The position numbers and the translations under genes were made by a program. A stretch of DNA of 64,000 nucleotides from contig NZ_VWWO01000001.1 of the NCBI RefSeq assembly GCF_011752935.1, positions 1,612,001 to 1,676,000 on the forward strand, written 5' to 3'. This document shows positions 35,533-43,575 of the stretch, one piece after another. Numbering within the stretch: position 1 is the first letter of the stretch; each line of letters starts with the position of its first letter. This DNA comes from Chitinophaga sp. Cy-1792. Its GTDB lineage: Bacteria; Bacteroidota; Bacteroidia; Chitinophagales; Chitinophagaceae. The notes beneath the pieces are model-generated. The model saw only the letters and a program-made list of their open reading frames with translations, did not search any database and had not been told where the DNA came from.

Positions 35533-36729
35533 ATGGAAAACGTTGTATCCCGCATAGTTGACTTCAACAAAGGACGTATACCGGAAATGTTGCAGTTGAA
35601 GTATGCGGCAATGAGACAGAACCCTTTTCGTTTTTTCAGAGGCTCCTGTCACCTGTTTTATGAGGACCTTCCGGCTGAAAGTAGTTTGTTAAAATCCCCG
35701 ATGGCCTGGATTTGCGGAGATATGCACCTCGAAAACTTCGGAAGTTACAAGGCCGATAATCACATTCCTTATTTCGATATCAATGATTTTGACGAATCTA
35801 TACTGGCGCCTTGCCTCGTAGACCCTGCGCGACTGCTATGCAGTGGCCTCGTGGCATCGGATGTGCTGGGAATTAATACCGCCGGTGCTAAGGAGCTGTT
35901 CAATATTTTCATGGATGCCTATATGGCAACATTAAGCGCCGGTTATATCAGGTCGTTGGAGAAGCAGGCAGCCACAGGCACTATCAAACAATTCCTGGAT
36001 ACTGTCAAAAACAGGAGCCACGATGTTTTTATGAGCAAGCGGATGTACTTCAAGGATAAAAAACCGAAACTGATCATCGACGGTGTTAAAACCCTCAAAG
36101 CGCCGCCAGAAGAGAAACACGACCTGAAAACAGCGCTGCAGCATTACATGGAAGATGAACCGCGACTGAGTAAAATGGTGATTAAGGATATTGCTTATCG
36201 TATAGCCGGCACCGGTAGTCTTGGTGGTTACCGCTACATCATCTTAGTCACATACAAAGATGTTTATTACCTGCTCGATCTGAAAGAGGCATTGCCTTCC
36301 TGTATCCTTCAGTATCACGACTTTCCTCAGCCAAAGTGGAAGAATGAAGCAGACAGAGTGACAGAAGTACAGAAGCGTATACAGGCAGCTTCACCGGCCT
36401 TGTTACGCAGTGTGGAAGTGATGGGCAAACATTATATATTAAAGTCGTTACAGCCTTCGGCAGATAAATTGGATTTTCAGTTATTTAATGGGAATATACC
36501 TGCCCTGAAAGAAATATCTACGTCGATGGGGCAAATCTGTGCGTGGGATTGCCTGCGGTCGGGAGGCCGTCAGGGATCTGCGATTGCAGATGAATTGATC
36601 GCCTTTGCCAAAACAGCTAAAACATGGAAACCGCAGCTCTATGATTATGTGAAATCCTACGCGGTAAAAGTGAATAAAGACTTTAAGGTTTTTGCTGCGG
36701 CCTATGATAAAAAACAGCTGTCATCCTGA
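35533..36729 (+). CDS. DUF2252 family protein (kinase-like fold)
   Basis: 398 residues. Family features: FFRGSCHLFYEDL near 35-47, ICGDMHLENFGSYK near 60-73 and FDINDFDES near 80-88. The last two look like the catalytic GD-H-x-x-N and DFD-type loops of aminoglycoside-phosphotransferase/protein-kinase-like enzymes (inference). The biological substrate is unknown. The start at 35533 lies just after a strong hairpin. The last 16 nt of the gene form part of the terminator of the convergent hexosaminidase gene. Confidence 0.85.
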   Translation: MENVVSRIVDFNKGRIPEMLQLKYAAMRQNPFRFFRGSCHLFYEDLPAESSLLKSPMAWICGDMHLENFGSYKADNHIPYFDINDFDESILAPCLVDPARLLCSGLVASDVLGINTAGAKELFNIFMDAYMATLSAGYIRSLEKQAATGTIKQFLDTVKNRSHDVFMSKRMYFKDKKPKLIIDGVKTLKAPPEEKHDLKTALQHYMEDEPRLSKMVIKDIAYRIAGTGSLGGYRYIILVTYKDVYYLLDLKEALPSCILQYHDFPQPKWKNEADRVTEVQKRIQAASPALLRSVEVMGKHYILKSLQPSADKLDFQLFNGNIPALKEISTSMGQICAWDCLRSGGRQGSAIADELIAFAKTAKTWKPQLYDYVKSYAVKVNKDFKVFAAAYDKKQLSS

Positions 36730-36748
36730 TTTACAGGACGACAGCTGT
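36708..36748 (-). terminator. Terminator of the hexosaminidase gene, overlapping the DUF2252 3' end
   Basis: Arms 36714-36728 and 36734-36748 pair at 14 of 15 positions. On the minus strand the stem is followed by TTTTTT. The left arm is coding sequence of the opposite gene. Confidence 0.78.
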
Positions 36749-36753
36749 CAGCA

Positions 36754-39120
36754 TTATTTTGCGTAATTATAGACTTTCAGATTATCAATTTCACCATTAA
36801 AAGCGTTGGCGGTGGCGCCAATCAGCTGCAAAGGAAAAACAAGCGTCTGCACTTTTGCATTCTTGTCTTTTGTATTCGGGAAAGTAATTTTCTCGTCTTG
36901 TAAACGCTGTACCAGCTTGCCATTTACGAAGAGTGCCGTGCCTTTGTTATTGCCAGATATTTCGATATGCGTCCAGGTATTGGCAGGTACCACATAGTCG
37001 AAGAAATAGTTATAGCCTTCTCTTGAAAATCCCAGTTTACCGGAAGATCCTTGTTTTAACTTCACCACACTGACAGGGCCGGAGAAGATGACTGCATTTT
37101 CCGCATTGTTTTCTGCCGGATTGATATCAAAACTTACCGTGTAATCATATCCGATAGTAGCTAAAGGCGTGCTGATGTAGCTATTGCCACCATTGAGCTT
37201 CAGCGTGCTGCCAATTTTTGCATTGCTGCTTTTGATAGCGTTCCTGTTGTTGCCGCTGATGTCAGTAGCTTTTCCTTTTTCGAAATTGTATGATAGTAAT
37301 AAGGAATCCTTACCAGTGTATTTTCCTCTCATGTTAAGTCCCGGACCTTCACCTATCAACTTGCTTAATTGTTCATATTTGTCATAGTTGCTGATAGTGG
37401 TATGGCCGGTCCACATTTTTTCTGCAAGCACCTGCATTGCCGGAAATACGCGGTCATGCACATCTTCCTGGGTGATACCATTGCCACAATGGTCGTTCCA
37501 TTCCGCAAAGGCGCCGCCTTTGATTTTAGGGTGTCCATATGGGAAAGTGACATTACCGATCATATTTGGCTCCCATTTTTCGTAGATTTTTTTGATGTCC
37601 AGGTAATCGTAATAGTAACCGGCAGCTGGTACGATATATAACCAGCCATCTGGTGTGCTGATAAGATCATATCCCTGGCGGATCATCTCTCTTGGTTCTG
37701 CATAACCGTTGTACCAGGCATTCATGGTTACGCCTTCTGATTTGACAGGTGTTTTTCCCTGCGCATGTGTCAGCGATCCCCACATCCTTACTTTCTTGCC
37801 ATAACCTTCTACAAACTTTATCAGATGATCAGTAAATGCCCTGAATTTCTCTGATTCCTCTTTTGCATACTCATCAGTGCCGATATGTACTTCAGCGCCT
37901 TTAAAGACCGGATTAGGGCCTTCCAGGTATTCTTTAAATACATTATCTACCATTTCCCAGGAAACAGGGTCCAGGTTCAGGTGATCCCGGCCGTATTTAG
38001 TACTTGCAACTGCAGGATTTGCTTTGCTGAATGCCAGTGAATGCGCAGGAACATCAATTTCAGGAATGATTGTTACGGAAAGACTGTCTGCGAGCGACTG
38101 CAGATCAATAAATTGCTGCTTTGTATAAAAGCCATCTTTAGCGGTAAGTCCGGGATAAGTCTTGTTTTCCAGGCGGAATGCGGAATAGGTGCTGTCCCAG
38201 TTATCGCCAAAGAATTTCACGAAGCCGTTATCGTTCAGATGAATATGGAAATCATTCATCTTGTAGTAGGCCATGAATTTTACGTAATGTCTGACGAAAT
38301 CCAGCGTAAACAGCTTTCTGCCGTCGTCGAGTACAAAACTTCTGATAGCATATTTCGGATAGTCACGGGTGATTCCTTTTCGTATATTCCTGTGGGTTAT
38401 ATCCTGTTCCAGTAACTGCAGAATAGTACGCGTAGCCCAGAAAGCGCCCTGCTGATGGAGTGCGTTGATAGTGATCTGGTCATCTATCTGCATCATATAT
38501 CCTTCTTTGCCCAGACTTTTATCAATAGTATTTAATGTCAGGTATATATCACCCTTAGCAGGTTTACCAAGAATTATTTTATGAGTGTGGCTATGGGTAA
38601 TCGTTTGAAGATCCTCCAGGAAGATGTTGGCGCCTGCACTTAATTCTTTTGCAAACGCAGGATCTATTACGATGTTGGTAGTTCCGCTTAAAGCGTAGGT
38701 TCCTGTCTGGCTGTGCCATTCGCGCAATGCAGGTATTACTGTAGGCTGATCAGCTTCCTGTTTACCATATTTTCCAGGTACGGTAAGTTGCTGCGGTGCG
38801 TCCATTTCTGCGCCATCTTGTGTTCTGCGCAGCACAAAGTACAAACTGACAACAGCATCATTCAGCGGTGTGGTAATCTTGCCCAGACTATCAATCACCG
38901 GGTTTCTGTCGCTGCCTTTCAGCAGCAGCTGATAACCCGCAGGGGCGGCAGGAATAATAATTTTTCCTGTTCCGCTTTGGGGTAAGGTTACGGGTGCTAT
39001 GGATTTCACTGCCTGTGCAAAAGCAGCAGAATCGGGCACTTGCTGCGCGCTGGATGCAATGGCAGGCAGCAGCATAGCCGCCGGCAATAACAGACGGAGG
39101 TTTTCTTTGAGCGATTTCAT
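36754..39120 (-). CDS. Family 20 glycoside hydrolase, beta-N-acetylhexosaminidase
   Basis: 788 residues from the ATG at 39120; upstream in-frame codons to 39195 run through a terminator and are not used. Signal peptide about 1-26 (LLLPAAMLLPAIASSAQQ). GH20b-type domain about 130-245; TIM barrel about 245-590 with the catalytic Asp416-Glu417 pair in VHIGTDEYAKEE; C-terminal LamG/concanavalin-like domain about 620-788 (LLSYNFEKGKATDISGNN). It cleaves terminal GlcNAc or GalNAc by substrate-assisted catalysis, fitting chitin or glycan degradation. HIGTDE replaces the commoner HIGGDE. Confidence 0.93.
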   Translation of the reverse strand: MKSLKENLRLLLPAAMLLPAIASSAQQVPDSAAFAQAVKSIAPVTLPQSGTGKIIIPAAPAGYQLLLKGSDRNPVIDSLGKITTPLNDAVVSLYFVLRRTQDGAEMDAPQQLTVPGKYGKQEADQPTVIPALREWHSQTGTYALSGTTNIVIDPAFAKELSAGANIFLEDLQTITHSHTHKIILGKPAKGDIYLTLNTIDKSLGKEGYMMQIDDQITINALHQQGAFWATRTILQLLEQDITHRNIRKGITRDYPKYAIRSFVLDDGRKLFTLDFVRHYVKFMAYYKMNDFHIHLNDNGFVKFFGDNWDSTYSAFRLENKTYPGLTAKDGFYTKQQFIDLQSLADSLSVTIIPEIDVPAHSLAFSKANPAVASTKYGRDHLNLDPVSWEMVDNVFKEYLEGPNPVFKGAEVHIGTDEYAKEESEKFRAFTDHLIKFVEGYGKKVRMWGSLTHAQGKTPVKSEGVTMNAWYNGYAEPREMIRQGYDLISTPDGWLYIVPAAGYYYDYLDIKKIYEKWEPNMIGNVTFPYGHPKIKGGAFAEWNDHCGNGITQEDVHDRVFPAMQVLAEKMWTGHTTISNYDKYEQLSKLIGEGPGLNMRGKYTGKDSLLLSYNFEKGKATDISGNNRNAIKSSNAKIGSTLKLNGGNSYISTPLATIGYDYTVSFDINPAENNAENAVIFSGPVSVVKLKQGSSGKLGFSREGYNYFFDYVVPANTWTHIEISGNNKGTALFVNGKLVQRLQDEKITFPNTKDKNAKVQTLVFPLQLIGATANAFNGEIDNLKVYNYAK

Positions 39121-39140
39121 AATGATGGATTGTTCACTGA

Positions 39141-39173
39141 TAAAAAAAACCTTCACACTAAAGGTGAAGGTTT
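39141..39173 (-). terminator. Minus-strand terminator between the small secreted protein and the hexosaminidase
   Basis: AAACCTTCAC (39147-39156) pairs with GTGAAGGTTT (39164-39173). On the minus strand eight T follow. Confidence 0.85.
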
Positions 39174-39207
39174 GATTATCATACAAAATAGGCATTTATG
39201 CCCAATT

Positions 39208-39582
39208 CTAATAGTAAAGTTGCGTAAGTACATTTGTGGCGTCTGGCGCCTTAGGTTTCAGGTCAAGAAACGAGGCATACTGCGTATCAGATAGTATGGT
39301 TTTCAGCCTGGTATGCAAGCCATTCTGCATACTGTTTATTTTTGTCTTGTACGCTTTTTCATTGGTGACCTGCAGCGATTGAAGATTACTTTTTTGTTGC
39401 AGATAATTGGTAACGACCGTTAACAATTTCGGCTTTTGTACTTCATTCAGCTGTATGGATTTATCGAGTTTGCCGATAATGGAAGACGCCGTTCCCTCGA
39501 TATTCATGGTCGGGTTTTGCTGTGCTGCTGCAAATTGCCCGGCTGAAATGATAATGAGCAGTAGAAGGAATAACTTTTTCAT
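39208..39582 (-). CDS. Small secreted protein of unknown function
   Basis: 124 residues. Signal peptide about 1-20 (KKLFLLLLIIISAGQFAAAQQ). The mature part is helical and Lys/Gln/Leu-rich (SLQVTNEKAYKTKINSMQNGLHTRLKTIL is broken by turns). No family is recognised. It has its own terminator downstream, so it is probably transcribed separately from the hexosaminidase. Confidence 0.75.
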   Translation of the reverse strand: MKKLFLLLLIIISAGQFAAAQQNPTMNIEGTASSIIGKLDKSIQLNEVQKPKLLTVVTNYLQQKSNLQSLQVTNEKAYKTKINSMQNGLHTRLKTILSDTQYASFLDLKPKAPDATNVLTQLYY

Positions 39583-39644
39583 GTGACGGGATTAAAGATG
39601 AATGCTTCAATTAAGTTACAAAAAAAAGTCATGCTACAAACTGG

Positions 39645-40388
39645 TTACTGCATTACCATTTTTACATAGGAAGATTGCGTATTTCCTTCTTCATCTATGG
39701 TAATGTACTGGCAGAGAATTGTTTTGGGATCTACCCATTTGGTTTCTGTTGGTCCCCACTTTTCCAGGTTGGCTTCTCCTTTGTAAACAATGCTGTCTTT
39801 GTCGATATCATACCATTGAAAACCGTTTGGCATAAAGGCTGCCACAAGGTCCATGGAAGCACAGAGCAGGTGTTTTTTGTCCGGAGAGAAGATAGGCTCG
39901 GCCCAGATGTGTAAGGTGTCGCCATTGCGGGTATCTACCAGCAGATAGTCCTGTGATTCGTAATAGTAAACGATGACGCCTTTACGATGTATTGCAGGAA
40001 AATTACTTACATAGAGATAATGTGCGAATGCATTTTCTGTGGTGTCATTTTCGCTGTCGTTATCTGTCAGTGTTAATGTTTTGCCATTGTCTAATCTGAA
40101 CTGCAGGCTGCTTCCCATGCGTTTAACGCTGGTGTCGCGACTCAATGCAAGTGCTTCACTGGTGTCGATAGGTTGTGCTTTGAATTTTTCAAATACAGCA
40201 GAATCGATGGTATAAACTAAGAATGTTTTGTTGGCCAGTTCAACAGTATCGATTGGTTCTTCAGAAGTGGCGGGTACATCTGCAAATACAATACCCGTAG
40301 AATCGGCGGCAGGTTCTTTCGTTTTACGCTGGCCGCAGCTTGCGAGTACACAGGCAACGGCTATCAGATAAATCAGGTTTTTGTACAT
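39645..40388 (-). CDS. Lipoprotein of unknown function
   Basis: 247 residues from the ATG at 40388 (a longer frame begins at 40415 but adds MQIRNFKKY before the signal). Signal peptide with lipobox VLASC (Cys about residue 17). The mature part is Asp/Glu/Thr-rich, mostly beta, including WAEPIFSPDKKHLLCAS and WVDPKTILCQYITID, which resemble propeller-blade strands. No catalytic motif was seen. Confidence 0.75.
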   Translation of the reverse strand: MYKNLIYLIAVACVLASCGQRKTKEPAADSTGIVFADVPATSEEPIDTVELANKTFLVYTIDSAVFEKFKAQPIDTSEALALSRDTSVKRMGSSLQFRLDNGKTLTLTDNDSENDTTENAFAHYLYVSNFPAIHRKGVIVYYYESQDYLLVDTRNGDTLHIWAEPIFSPDKKHLLCASMDLVAAFMPNGFQWYDIDKDSIVYKGEANLEKWGPTETKWVDPKTILCQYITIDEEGNTQSSYVKMVMQ

Positions 40389-40412
40389 ATACTTTTTAAA
40401 ATTTCTGATCTG

Positions 40413-40420
40413 CAAAAGTA
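40413..40420 (-). promoter_or_regulatory. Possible -7 element of the lipoprotein gene
   Basis: On the minus strand it reads TACTTTTG, an exact TAnnTTTG match 24 nt before the start codon. No -33 match was found. Confidence 0.4.
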
Positions 40421-40450
40421 AGTAATAGTAGTTATGATATGGTTAGATGA

Positions 40451-41074
40451 TTATCCGGGCAATCTGTTTCCGTCGGATTCAGATAAGGTAGGATATAGCA
40501 GATATCCGCAGATGATCCCGCTGATAAAGCCTGATATATGGGCAACATTATCTATCTCTCCTACAAAAAAAGCAGCAATGATATTAAGTCCTGCAAATAA
40601 TCCGATAAACACCAGGAATGGAATGCGTGCCGTTGTTTTGAATAAAGACGTGGTTAATAGTGCCAGGAAGGCCCCATATACGCCAAATATAGCACCGGAG
40701 GCACCTACGGCCACCGCATCCCTGTGAAACCAGATGCTCGCATAGTCGGCGAATAATCCGGTGGCAAAGTAGATAATGCATAGGCGGGGGCCTCTTACTA
40801 CCGGTTCCAGGAACAGGCCGGCTATAAACAATCCCATCATGTTGGTGATAAGATGCCATAATCCGGCATGCAGGAACATGCTGGTAAAGATGCGCCAGTA
40901 TTGTTGCTGATCTACTGTCAGCGGCCAGTAATTAGCGCCGCTGTGAAGCAGGTCATCCGCATTACCCGATAAAAAATCATACCGGCTGACAGCTATCACC
41001 AAAAACACGATGGTATTTACGGCGATCAGCGCCAGAGTTACCGGCATATTCCTAAGGTGCTTACTGATTTGCAT
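40451..41074 (-). CDS. Rhomboid-family intramembrane serine protease
   Basis: 207 residues and six hydrophobic helices. Catalytic Ser126 in GASGAIFGVYGA and His179 in NVAHISGFISG form the dyad; HxxxN (His74, Asn78 in HLITNMMG) is the helix-2 signature. It cleaves membrane proteins within the bilayer. Substrates are unknown, and no obvious partner is adjacent. It is about 60 nt upstream of the lipoprotein gene on the same strand. Confidence 0.92.
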   Translation of the reverse strand: MQISKHLRNMPVTLALIAVNTIVFLVIAVSRYDFLSGNADDLLHSGANYWPLTVDQQQYWRIFTSMFLHAGLWHLITNMMGLFIAGLFLEPVVRGPRLCIIYFATGLFADYASIWFHRDAVAVGASGAIFGVYGAFLALLTTSLFKTTARIPFLVFIGLFAGLNIIAAFFVGEIDNVAHISGFISGIICGYLLYPTLSESDGNRLPG

Positions 41075-41142
41075 TCATGATAAGTTACGAAAAAATCGGG
41101 TAATTGTTCCTGAAATCAGCAGGCATTATGGCAAATCTCCGG

Positions 41143-42003
41143 CTATTCGTACTGATAGTCAACCATGGTTTGCTGCTGGGATTTCAGGTGGGTATAACCC
41201 TCCGTATTGACAAATACCTGCGCACTTTTAGGATAGCCATTGCTGTTGTAGGCGTAAATATATTGTACGGTAGTTGTTCTGTTAAAACTAGAAATGCTTT
41301 TACCGGCAGTTGTCTGCTGGTTTTCCTTCAGCCTTACCAGCGACGGGTTATTGCGGCTGATATGCAGCATCAGGTTGCAGAGATCAGGCAATGGTGCTTC
41401 CGGATGGCATTGTGGTAAGGAATCCGTCAGCAGCAGCTGATTGGCGAGGTCTCTCATGGGGTTGCGGGAGAAATCCCATTCATATTGAGAGGTGGTAAAA
41501 TAGATGGTAGTATCGTTGTCTTCTGCCTGTTTAATATTTTTCCAGTCGGCATTTCCTTCTACGTAGTTCCAGGAAGTGGCCTGTCTGGATTGGTTGTATT
41601 TAAGTGAGAGTGGCTGGTTGTTGAGCCATCTTACCTGGGCTGTCTGTACTTTCTGATGGTTTTTATTGAAGAAGTCGACCTGGCGGATATTTCCATTGAG
41701 GTCCCAGTCGGTAACGGTGGCTGTTTGGGCCACGGTGGTCTGGTTGCCATTGTCCTGTTCGTATGTCATGCCGGTAACGCGGCTGAAGCGGTCGTAATCG
41801 AACCGGACAGTGGTGGTATCGGAGGTATTGATATAACGGGTAATGGCGGTAAGCTGGCCTTTGTCGTTGTATTTGAAAGCCAGTGCCGGCTTTTGTTCAC
41901 CGTGGACGGTGATGGCCTGCAGGCGTGGAGTGGTGAATTTACCGCGTTGCGCGTTGCATGCGGTGATAAACACCGGGAGAAAGAGGGCGAATAAATATTT
42001 CAT
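41143..42003 (-). CDS. Lipoprotein with YD-repeat-like strands
   Basis: 286 residues from the ATG at 42003 (the longer frame from 42054 adds a poor N-terminus). Signal peptide and lipobox FITAC (Cys about residue 16). Segments such as YNDKGQLTAITRYIN, FDYDRFSRVTGMTYE and YAYNSNGYPKSAQVF resemble the Y-D repeats of RHS-type or DUF4595-like beta-structured proteins. Function unknown. It ends 69 nt from the rhomboid gene on the same strand. Confidence 0.78.
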   Translation of the reverse strand: MKYLFALFLPVFITACNAQRGKFTTPRLQAITVHGEQKPALAFKYNDKGQLTAITRYINTSDTTTVRFDYDRFSRVTGMTYEQDNGNQTTVAQTATVTDWDLNGNIRQVDFFNKNHQKVQTAQVRWLNNQPLSLKYNQSRQATSWNYVEGNADWKNIKQAEDNDTTIYFTTSQYEWDFSRNPMRDLANQLLLTDSLPQCHPEAPLPDLCNLMLHISRNNPSLVRLKENQQTTAGKSISSFNRTTTVQYIYAYNSNGYPKSAQVFVNTEGYTHLKSQQQTMVDYQYE

Positions 42004-42052
42004 GAATGGGCGGATATATGCCCTGAAAATAATAAAATAGTGGAGTAGGGGC

Positions 42053-42084
42053 AAAAAAAATCCTCTCCCGTTACCAGGAGAGGA
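42053..42084 (-). terminator. Terminator of the rpsF-rpsR-rplI operon
   Basis: TCCTCTCC (42061-42068) pairs with GGAGAGGA (42077-42084). On the minus strand eight T follow the stem. Confidence 0.88.
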
Positions 42085-42109
42085 AATCTCTTTTCGGTAA
42101 AACCGAATA

Positions 42110-42556
42110 TTACTCAGCTACAACTTCGAATTCCAGTTCGGTTTCGTTGCCTTTACCGAAATCCAGGCGAGCTTTGTAAGTACCTAATTCTTTCACATCA
42201 TCGATGATGTGGATACGGCGACGGTCAATTTCGTAACCTTTCTGTTCTTTAATTGCGCGAGCAATCTGAACACCGGTAACGCTACCGAAGATTTTACCGG
42301 AAGTACCGGTTTTAGCGCCGATCTTAACAGGAGAAGCTTTCAGAACTTCCACTACTTTAGCGATTTCCGCCAGCAGTTTCTCTTCTTTCACTTTCTGTAC
42401 TTTCAGGCGTTCCTGCAGTTGTTTCAGGTTAGAAGGACTAGCTTCTACCGCAAACTTCTGAGGGATCAGGAAATTCCTGGCGTAACCATTCTTTACGGAA
42501 ACCAGTTCATTCTTCTGACCCAGGTTGTCAACGTCTTGTATTAAGATAATTTGCAT
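42110..42556 (-). CDS. rplI: 50S ribosomal protein L9
   Basis: 148 residues. The N-terminal IILIQDVDNLGQKNELVSVK and GYARNFLIP are the L9 signature, followed by the long connecting helix and the C-terminal rRNA-binding domain. It is the last gene of the S6-S18-L9 operon and starts 6 nt after rpsR. Confidence 0.97.
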   Translation of the reverse strand: MQIILIQDVDNLGQKNELVSVKNGYARNFLIPQKFAVEASPSNLKQLQERLKVQKVKEEKLLAEIAKVVEVLKASPVKIGAKTGTSGKIFGSVTGVQIARAIKEQKGYEIDRRRIHIIDDVKELGTYKARLDFGKGNETELEFEVVAE

Positions 42557-42562
42557 AACTTC

Positions 42563-42835
42563 TTACTTTAAAAGGTCAGTAACATAAGGCAATAAAGCCA
42601 TTTGACGAGCTTTCTTAATAGCCTGGGCTACTTTACGCTGAAATTTCAGGGAGTTACCTGTAATACGACGTGGCAACATCTTGCCCTGATCGTTCAGAAA
42701 TTTCTTCAAAAACTCCGCGTCTTTGTAATCTACATACTTGATGCCCATTTTCTTAAAACGGCAGTATTTCTTCTGACGTTTTTCAGTTTTTACGGCTGTT
42801 AAGTATTTGATCTCTTGTTTCGGTTTAACTGCCAT
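42563..42835 (-). CDS. rpsR: 30S ribosomal protein S18
   Basis: 90 residues from the ATG at 42835 ([16 protein letters not shown]). [18 protein letters not shown] and [19 protein letters not shown] are S18 signatures. It pairs with S6 on the ribosome and lies between rpsF and rplI. Confidence 0.97.
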   Translation of the reverse strand: MAVKPKQEIKYLTAVKTEKRQKKYCRFKKMGIKYVDYKDAEFLKKFLNDQGKMLPRRITGNSLKFQRKVAQAIKKARQMALLPYVTDLLK

Positions 42836-42839
42836 AATT

Positions 42840-43190
42840 TTAAGCTTCAGTGGTTTTAGATTCTGCATTTACACCGTAGTTCTTGCGGTTGTTATACGCA
42901 ACAGCGTATTTGTCAAGCGCAGTAGTCATGTGGCGTAATACATTTTCATCGCGGTTCAGCTGAACTTTCAGCTTCTCATTGAGGTCGGTTGGCGCAGTGT
43001 ATTCCAGAACCAGGTACATTCCTGTAGTCTTTTTCCGGATAGGATACGCCAGTGATCTTAATCCCCAGGGATTTTCGTGCGTTACATTTCCGCCGTTATC
43101 TTTAATGATATCAGCGAATTTTTTAGAAGCCGCTTTGTAATCGTCTTCCGAAAGCACAGGGGTAAAGATCACCATCAATTCGTAGTTCAT
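42840..43190 (-). CDS. rpsF: 30S ribosomal protein S6
   Basis: 116 residues from the ATG at 43190; the open frame to 43256 is not used because [17 protein letters not shown] is the standard terminus. [20 protein letters not shown] is the S6 core. The C-terminal tail ([13 protein letters not shown]) is short. It is the first gene of the operon. Confidence 0.96.
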   Translation of the reverse strand: MNYELMVIFTPVLSEDDYKAASKKFADIIKDNGGNVTHENPWGLRSLAYPIRKKTTGMYLVLEYTAPTDLNEKLKVQLNRDENVLRHMTTALDKYAVAYNNRKNYGVNAESKTTEA

Positions 43191-43233
43191 AATTCCCTGT
43201 TTTTTGATAGGTTTAATAAAAAAATTTGGATCG

Positions 43234-43241
43234 CAAAGATA
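43234..43241 (-). promoter_or_regulatory. Candidate -7 element of the rpsF operon
   Basis: On the minus strand it reads TATCTTTG, an exact TAnnTTTG match 43 nt before the rpsF start codon. The -33 element is weak. Confidence 0.5.
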
Positions 43242-43364
43242 CAGAAGTATTCCCAATTTCCAGTTAATAAGAAGCTTTATTCCATAATATTCTTTCTTTT
43301 TCGCGTATTGTGCTATAGATCAATTAATAACATATTATTATTTGTATGGACAGTCTACCGGTAG

Positions 43365-43442
43365 AACGGGTTTTAAGGGCTGCCTCAGGCAGCCCTTAAA
43401 ACCCGTTTCTGGCCAGCGCCGAAGGCGCTGGCCAGAAACGGG
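43365..43442. repeat. Two overlapping perfect palindromes upstream of htpG
   Basis: Hairpin 1: arms 43365-43385 and 43387-43407 (21 bp, single-base centre). Hairpin 2: arms 43402-43420 and 43424-43442 (19 bp, loop GAA). Bases 43402-43407 belong to both stems, so the two cannot both form completely. The block is much more GC-rich than its surroundings and lies between divergent rpsF and htpG. It may be a REP-like dispersed repeat or a regulatory switch. Confidence 0.9.
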
Positions 43443-43508
43443 AAAAACAAACGGAAGGCATTATCTGATAAAATGCCAGACCCCGCTTCCAGCGGCAAAC
43501 AGTCAACT

Positions 43509-43542
43509 TGTCAGCCCGCTTCCCGCTGGCACAACCTTTGAA
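43509..43542 (+). promoter_or_regulatory. Candidate htpG promoter with a TGGCAC-N5-TTGAA box
   Basis: TGTCAGC at 43509-43515 and GCTGGCA at 43525-43531 form an imperfect inverted repeat with a 9-nt spacer. TGGCAC at 43527-43532, followed by TTGAA at 43538-43542, matches the sigma-54 -24/-12 pattern (TGGCAC-N5-TTGCW) with one mismatch in the -12 GC. The htpG ATG is 33 nt further. It may also be a heat-shock regulator site; it is not the CIRCE sequence. Confidence 0.45.
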
Positions 43543-43575
43543 CCCAACGCCTCGGATTTAAAAATTAGTTTACCC

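Noticed and set aside
43365..43442. CRISPR repeat or tRNA-like structure upstream of htpG
   Set aside because: There is only one block, with no spacer periodicity and no cloverleaf. It is two hairpins.
43342..43575. N-terminal extension of htpG
   Set aside because: The extension runs through the double palindrome and is not protein-like; the ATG at 43576 gives the standard HtpG terminus.
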